Below the pieces are notes generated by a model. That model searched no databases, was not told where the DNA came from, and was given only the letters and a program-made list of their open reading frames with translations. A stretch of 9,711 nucleotides of DNA, from contig JAUYKX010000330.1 in the NCBI GenBank assembly GCA_030699055.1, positions 1-9,711 on the forward strand, written 5' to 3'. Of the stretch, positions 5,869 to 9,711 are shown piece after piece (positions within the stretch are counted from its first letter, which is position 1; the number at the start of each line of letters is the position of its first letter). The position numbers were made by a program, and so were the translations under genes. This DNA comes from Candidatus Nanopelagicales bacterium (GTDB lineage: Bacteria > Actinomycetota > Actinomycetes > S36-B12 > UBA10799).

Positions 5869-8800
5869 TCATGAATGTGCCCCCAATTGTCCAACGGTGA
5901 GCGGCAGCGGATCACTGAGTTCGATCCGGCGTTTCATGTTCAGCTGTATGTCGCCGTAGGGCGTCATGTTGGAGTGGAAGAGTGGGGTCAGTCCGCGCTT
6001 ATCAGCGTCTACGAGGGTGTGGACCCATTCTGGTTGGGCGAGGGTGTCTTGGATCATGAGGGTGTTGACGAAGCCCAGGCAGCTTTGCAGGATCTGCAGG
6101 CACAGCATGGAGAGCTCTTGCTCTTCGCGGCGGTTGGATGCAAGCTCGCCGCTCTTGCCGAAGTGGATGTAGTCGTTGACGCCGTTGTAGTTCTCCACGA
6201 CGTTGAGGCCAGCGTTGGTTTCGCGTTGCAGGTCACGGTCGCCGAGGTAGCGCGTTGCCCAGATTGTTCGTTGGGCGCGCCCAACTTCGAGCATCGCGGC
6301 GTAGGCGGGGTGGGTGACGTCTTTTGTGAACCGGCGCAGGATCGCCTCGGTGGTGGCGGTGCCGAGGCGGATAGCGGTGGCGTACTTCATCATCGAGTCG
6401 TATTGCTGGGCGATGGTGTCCCAACGAATCGGGCGCGTCATCGCTGGCGTGAGTCTCGGGTAGGCATCCGGTGCGCCAGCGTTTGGCCGATACAGGGTGA
6501 GATGGTTGATCCGTTTGATCCTGGGCAGCAGGTCGAAGTCGAGCAGGCGGGTGATCCCGAAACCTATGAAGGATTGGCCGTGAGTGTCGACGTAATTGGA
6601 CTCGATCGTCATGTCGGTGCCGTGACGGATGGCCCCTTCGACCATCGCGTGGACTTCAGAGGCTGAGCAGCTGATCAGTTGTGAGTGCACAGCCATTGAT
6701 CCGGTCTTTTCAACGTGCCAGTAGATCAGGACACCCCGTTTTCCCCGCCGGTAGCGGGAGTGCCATTCGGTGAAAATGTTCTGGTCGTACGCGGCGAAGT
6801 GCGTGGAGTCTGATGCAACAGCCGTGCTGCCTTCGCCCCACAGCCACGTTTGGCGGGCCGCGAAAGTCGCGTTGGCGATGATCCGCGCGACGGTTCGGCA
6901 AGCCTCGATGGTCAGGTAGCGGCGCCGGATGTATCGCAGGTTGTCCTCGCTGTGCGCGTGGTCTCCGGCGGCGACAGCGCGGATACCCGTATTCGTGCCA
7001 TAGGCGTAGATCACCAACAGCAACCGTTCGAACAGTGCACCGCCGCGATCGCGGGCTTCGCGAGATCCTGACCGTAAGAACGTGTCGAGGCAGCCGGTCC
7101 GCAGCGCTGTCTCAGTGAGCATGTCCAGCAGCGGGACGGTGCCCCACCGGGTTGTGATTGCCTGTTTGAGACGGCGAAGATTCACCGGCTCGGTGCTGGC
7201 CTCCAGCGGCGTCAATGTGATCGCGCCCCGCCGACGGTTCGCAGTGATGTTCAGCCAGGGCAGGTCCGCCAACCCGTCGTTGAGAGCTGCGAGCCCCGTT
7301 TCCATCTCGGCACGCATGCCGTCAATGAACTGCTCGGGGTCCAGCGGCTTGCGCAACGCCCGGTAATTCTCGGCCCGCTTGTCTTCGTAGTCCCCTGGCA
7401 AGTCCTCATCAGGGTTGCGCCACTTGTCAGCACCGACAACCCAGATCTCCTTGCAGCGCAGCTTGTTGCGCAAGGTCTGGAAAACGCCGCACTCGTAGAC
7501 GCTGCGCAAGATCCGCTGGTTGCCGCGCGAGTCAGTTCTCACCAGCAGTTCGGTGAGGTCCGAAGGGATAACCCCGTCGACGGGGACCCGCTCGTCGAGG
7601 GAGTAATAGGCAGTTGAGTTGGTGGTTTCCCTCGCCTAGCGCTTGATCAGCTCGAGTGCGTCCAGGACGGGACGGTGGGTCGTGTTGGTCGAACGGAACT
7701 CCAGCGCACTGATCAAGTCGATCATGCCGCGCCGGTAATGATTGGTGTAGGAAGCCTTGAAGACGCGCTGTTTGTGCTGACGAAACGTGGACCCCTTCGC
7801 CTTGTACTCATGGAGCAAGTCAGTCAAGGTGTCCATCCCGCCGACCGCTGGATAGACGACATCGCGCACGATTCCATCTGGTTCCTCCAGCACCGCTTCG
7901 GTGATCTTGTAGAGGATGTTTTCCTTCCCGGAGACCTTCTTGAGGTCAGAGACGAAGAGGTCAACGACTTTCTTGTCCGCTCGGGCGTTGATGCGCTGCA
8001 CAGTCGCGATGAGCAGATCAACGAGGGTGTCGGTGAGCTCGCGCTCGCGGCAGTACAACAGCGCAGCGAGCAGACTGAGGGTGGTCTGCTCCGGGTGCAG
8101 GCGCAGGTGGCTGGGAGCCTCGACCGCCGCACGCGCCCGCCACGCGTTGACTATCTTCGGAGCGACATCGGCAAATACTTGCGGTGGCAGGCCGATGGCG
8201 CGAACGGCCTTGAGTTTGTCGACCTCCTCGGTCGTCGTCTTCAAGCTGACGTTGCCCGGGTCAGACCTGATAGTCGCCAGCGCGCTCTCGTCAGAGCCCT
8301 CGGCAACCTCATCTTCGGCGCCGAGGTGCTCGATCAGGGCGAGGATGCGCCCCGCGACCGCCGAGGGGATACGGTCACGGACCTCGATGTGCTGGCGTTG
8401 CTCGGCCCGATGCAGTGCAGGGCCAACGATGCGCCCGATCCGCTCCGGTGTCGGCGGCTCGATCTTGTCGTCACGGCAGCGAGCCAGCAGATGCTCGCGC
8501 ACAAGGTCGGGGTTTCGGTCGGTTCGGGCGATGCCTTCGGACAACCACGCGGTCAGCGTGTCTGCGTCGGCCACGCTGCATGGACGAAATCCAGTCGCCT
8601 CTCGGATCTCAGTGCGGTGCCGCTTGGACTGTCGGCTGTTCCAGTCGTACGAGCCCATCTCCGTTCCGGGAACGCCGACCTGTCTGGCCACAAACTCGAT
8701 TGCGTTGTCCGGCAGGTCGGAGATGCCGACGGGAAACCGGGCCTGCCAGAGGACGTGTTTCAGCACCAGAGCAAATCCCAGGCGTGTTGCGCCAGTCTTG

Positions 8801-8877
8801 TTGCGCAATTGGTCGTGCTCGTCTGGGTGCAGCGTGAAGTACTCGACCAGTTCATCCAGGTCCAACGCTGGCGCCAT
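5869..8877 (-). pseudogene. tnpA: Tn3-family transposase TnpA with in-frame amber codon
   Basis: One continuous frame of 1002 positions encodes a full-length Tn3 transposase, the DDE enzyme that makes cointegrates, interrupted only by TAG at 7636-7638 (codon 414). Codons 1-413 carry the N-terminal DUF4158 region (LDLDELVEYFTL, LRNKTGATRLGFALVLKH). After the TAG, codons continue as AREXT-like linker sequence, then RTDSRGNQRI, LRCKEIWVVGADKWRNPDEDLP and the catalytic domain. The DDE acids are present at Asp690 (VASDSTHF), Asp764 (YVDTHG) and Glu918 (NRREEQ), close to Asp689/Asp765/Glu895 of Tn3. Family members read LIxRYA here, so TAG probably replaced a Tyr codon by one base. GTG 7542 could restart the C-terminal 557 residues. 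ATG 8877 is preferred; GTG 8901 is possible. The gene follows tnpR by 42 nt. Confidence 0.9.
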
Positions 8878-8919
8878 GTCAATGCACGACCGTCCACCCA
8901 CGCCACCTCGAACTCATCG

Positions 8920-9513
8920 CTAGTCGCGATCTTGGGATGTCAGGTCGAGGTGACGATAGACGGTTGCCCGTGATACACCGAGGGCTTTGGCGATGTCGGT
9001 GGGGCTCTCACCTTTGGCCCGCCGCGCCACGGCGGCGGCGACCAGGTCGGCGTCCATCACAGGGGGTCGGCCACCGACACGGCCCTGCGCCCTGGCTGCT
9101 GTCAGCCCGGCCATGGTGCGCTCGTGGATGAGGTCACGTTCGAGTTCGGCGAACGCGGCCATGATCGTGAAAAAGAACTTGCCTTCCCCAGTCGGGGTGT
9201 ACGTCCCTGCAAGAGTCCCGGTAAGGATGCTAAGTGCGATACCGCGGGCGTGCAAATCATCGGCGATGGTGAGGACCTCTTTGACAGAGCGGCCAAGCCG
9301 GTCCAGCTTCCACACGCACAATGTGTCCTCAGGGCGCAGATAGTCCAGCGCAGCCAGTAATCCGGGGCGATCAGTCTTTCGACTCGATATCTTGTCCTCA
9401 AACAGTCGGCCGCATCCCGCATCCATCAGCGCGTCTCGTTGCAACTGCGCGTCCTGCGGCGCGCTCGATACCCGGGTGTACCCAACAAGCGTGAAGTGCT
9501 TCGCACGAGCCAC
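8920..9513 (-). CDS. tnpR: Tn3-family serine resolvase TnpR
   Basis: A 197-residue serine recombinase that resolves transposition cointegrates at the res site. The N-terminal catalytic domain has VGYTRVSSAPQDAQLQRDAL with nucleophile Ser16, then WKLDRLGRSVKEVL with the conserved arginines, and FFFTIMAAFAELERDLIHERT, the start of the long E-helix. After GRVGGRPP a C-terminal helix-turn-helix follows at about residues 170-190 (SPTDIAKALGVSRATVYRHL). Length is normal (180-200). The start is GTG 9513, with no clear Shine-Dalgarno. It precedes tnpA on the same strand and is probably co-transcribed with it; res should lie just upstream, where TnpR would also repress. The gene appears intact. Confidence 0.93.
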   Translation of the reverse strand: MARAKHFTLVGYTRVSSAPQDAQLQRDALMDAGCGRLFEDKISSRKTDRPGLLAALDYLRPEDTLCVWKLDRLGRSVKEVLTIADDLHARGIALSILTGTLAGTYTPTGEGKFFFTIMAAFAELERDLIHERTMAGLTAARAQGRVGGRPPVMDADLVAAAVARRAKGESPTDIAKALGVSRATVYRHLDLTSQDRD

Positions 9514-9572
9514 CAGCAGACAATCTCACAACACGTCTCAGAACCGCAACGCAGACACCCACGTTATGAGAC
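9514..9572. promoter_or_regulatory. candidate res site remnant and tnpR promoter region
   Basis: The inverted repeat GTCTCA (9535-9540) / TGAGAC (9567-9572) spans 38 bp, and another TCTCA lies at 9524-9528. Paired inverted half-sites upstream of tnpR are what a res subsite looks like. A functional res is about 120 bp with three subsites, but only about 60 bp lies between tnpR and the foreign-looking repeats, so the site seems incomplete. Assignment is by position and symmetry. Confidence 0.35.
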
Positions 9573-9711
9573 TGTCGCCTGCCATGTGCATGGGACCGGT
9601 TTGATCGGTTTTCTGCCAGGTTCATGGGACCACCTGAGTTGCCAGTTATTGGACCACCTGTCGGCGTGTTGCGGTAGTGGGTTCTTGGTTCTGCCGTTGG
9701 ATCTTCGCTTC
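9573..9711 (-). mobile_element. possible end of another insertion element, running off the window
   Basis: Three imperfect tandem units with plus-strand pattern TGCCA-N4/5-ATGGGACC start at 9580, 9614 and 9640. Multiple short repeats near each end are a known feature of IS21-family elements, whose tips are TG...CA; TGTCG at 9573 would fit a tip. A short minus-strand reading frame ends among the repeats. The family assignment is tentative. Confidence 0.35.
9646..9711 (-). CDS. possible C-terminus of a protein running in from the right edge
   Basis: The minus strand is open from the window edge and reads EAKIQRQNQEPTTATRRQVV followed by Q and TAA at 9646-9648. The polar Gln/Arg-rich composition resembles protein tails of insertion-sequence genes. 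Only 22 codons are visible and no family is recognised, so this is a guess based on its place next to terminal-type repeats. Confidence 0.25.
   Translation of the reverse strand, partial: EAKIQRQNQEPTTATRRQVVQ

Larger units (their letters stand above)
5790..9572 (-). mobile_element. Tn3-family transposon, right boundary unresolved
   Basis: The element carries tnpR then tnpA on the minus strand, the usual res-tnpR-tnpA-IR order of the Tn21-like branch. Its left boundary is set by the interruption of the ATPase frame at 5790, where GGGGTGTCGG begins; Tn3-family inverted repeats usually start with GGGG and are about 38 bp, which would give 5790-5827, followed by 41 bp before the tnpA stop. I could not find the matching inverted copy or a 5-bp target duplication, so the other end is either outside the window or lost. 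Sequence from about 9573 rightward looks like a different element. With tnpA interrupted by an amber codon, the copy is probably not self-mobile. Confidence 0.7.

Noticed and set aside
5875..6666. 263-codon plus-strand frame opposite the transposase catalytic domain
   Set aside because: The minus strand carries clear DDE transposase motifs; the plus frame has no recognisable domain.
7675..8973. 432-codon open frame on the plus strand across the transposase N-terminus
   Set aside because: It is antisense to the recognisable TnpA N-terminus and matches no family; long shadow frames are expected opposite GC-rich coding DNA.
9580..9660. Short repeats as a CRISPR array
   Set aside because: Only three units, imperfect, with uneven 26- and 34-bp periods and no spacers of constant length.

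Overview
The window is GC-rich bacterial DNA that looks like an actinobacterium of the Rhodococcus/Gordonia/Mycobacterium type. The evidence is codon use, four genes whose start codons lie exactly 6 nt downstream of a TANNNT -10 hexamer (the leaderless arrangement common in that group), and the gene families present. Species cannot be assigned from sequence alone.

Layout. Positions 1-437 hold no gene I can defend, apart from a possible partial ORF running off the left edge. At 438-1075 on the minus strand lies a higB-higA toxin-antitoxin locus with promoter and palindromic operator. The antitoxin is intact, but the toxin frame is broken by a -1 shift at an A4 run. Near-identical 28-bp direct repeats (174-201 and 1087-1114) bracket the module. 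Two ordinary chromosomal-type genes follow, converging: a hemolysin III/PAQR-family membrane protein (plus) and an alpha/beta-hydrolase lipoprotein (minus). Upstream of the lipoprotein, also on minus, is a complete AAA+/DUF4143 ATPase.

From about 4500 to 5800 the DNA is a patchwork of broken genes: an N-terminally truncated IS200/IS605-type TnpB (minus), fused back to back with an N-terminally truncated DUF433-like antitoxin fragment (plus), then the first 58 codons of a second DUF4143-type ATPase (plus). That ATPase frame is cut at 5790, where a Tn3-family transposon begins.

The transposon occupies 5790 to about 9572 and carries tnpR (serine resolvase) and tnpA on the minus strand. TnpA would be a full-length transposase of about 1000 residues with all three DDE acids, except for one in-frame amber codon (codon 414), probably replacing a Tyr. 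Upstream of tnpR only about 60 bp of possible res sequence remains. Beyond that, three imperfect tandem repeats and a short C-terminal reading frame suggest the end of another insertion element that continues past the window.

Overall, a conserved core (trhA-like gene, lipoprotein hydrolase) sits beside a decaying accessory island. At least five genes are broken or truncated: higB, tnpB, the DUF433 gene, the second ATPase and tnpA. I did not find a convincing new multi-gene system. The best leads are the repeat-bracketed higBA with a dead toxin, the leaderless-start pattern, and the amber-split transposase.
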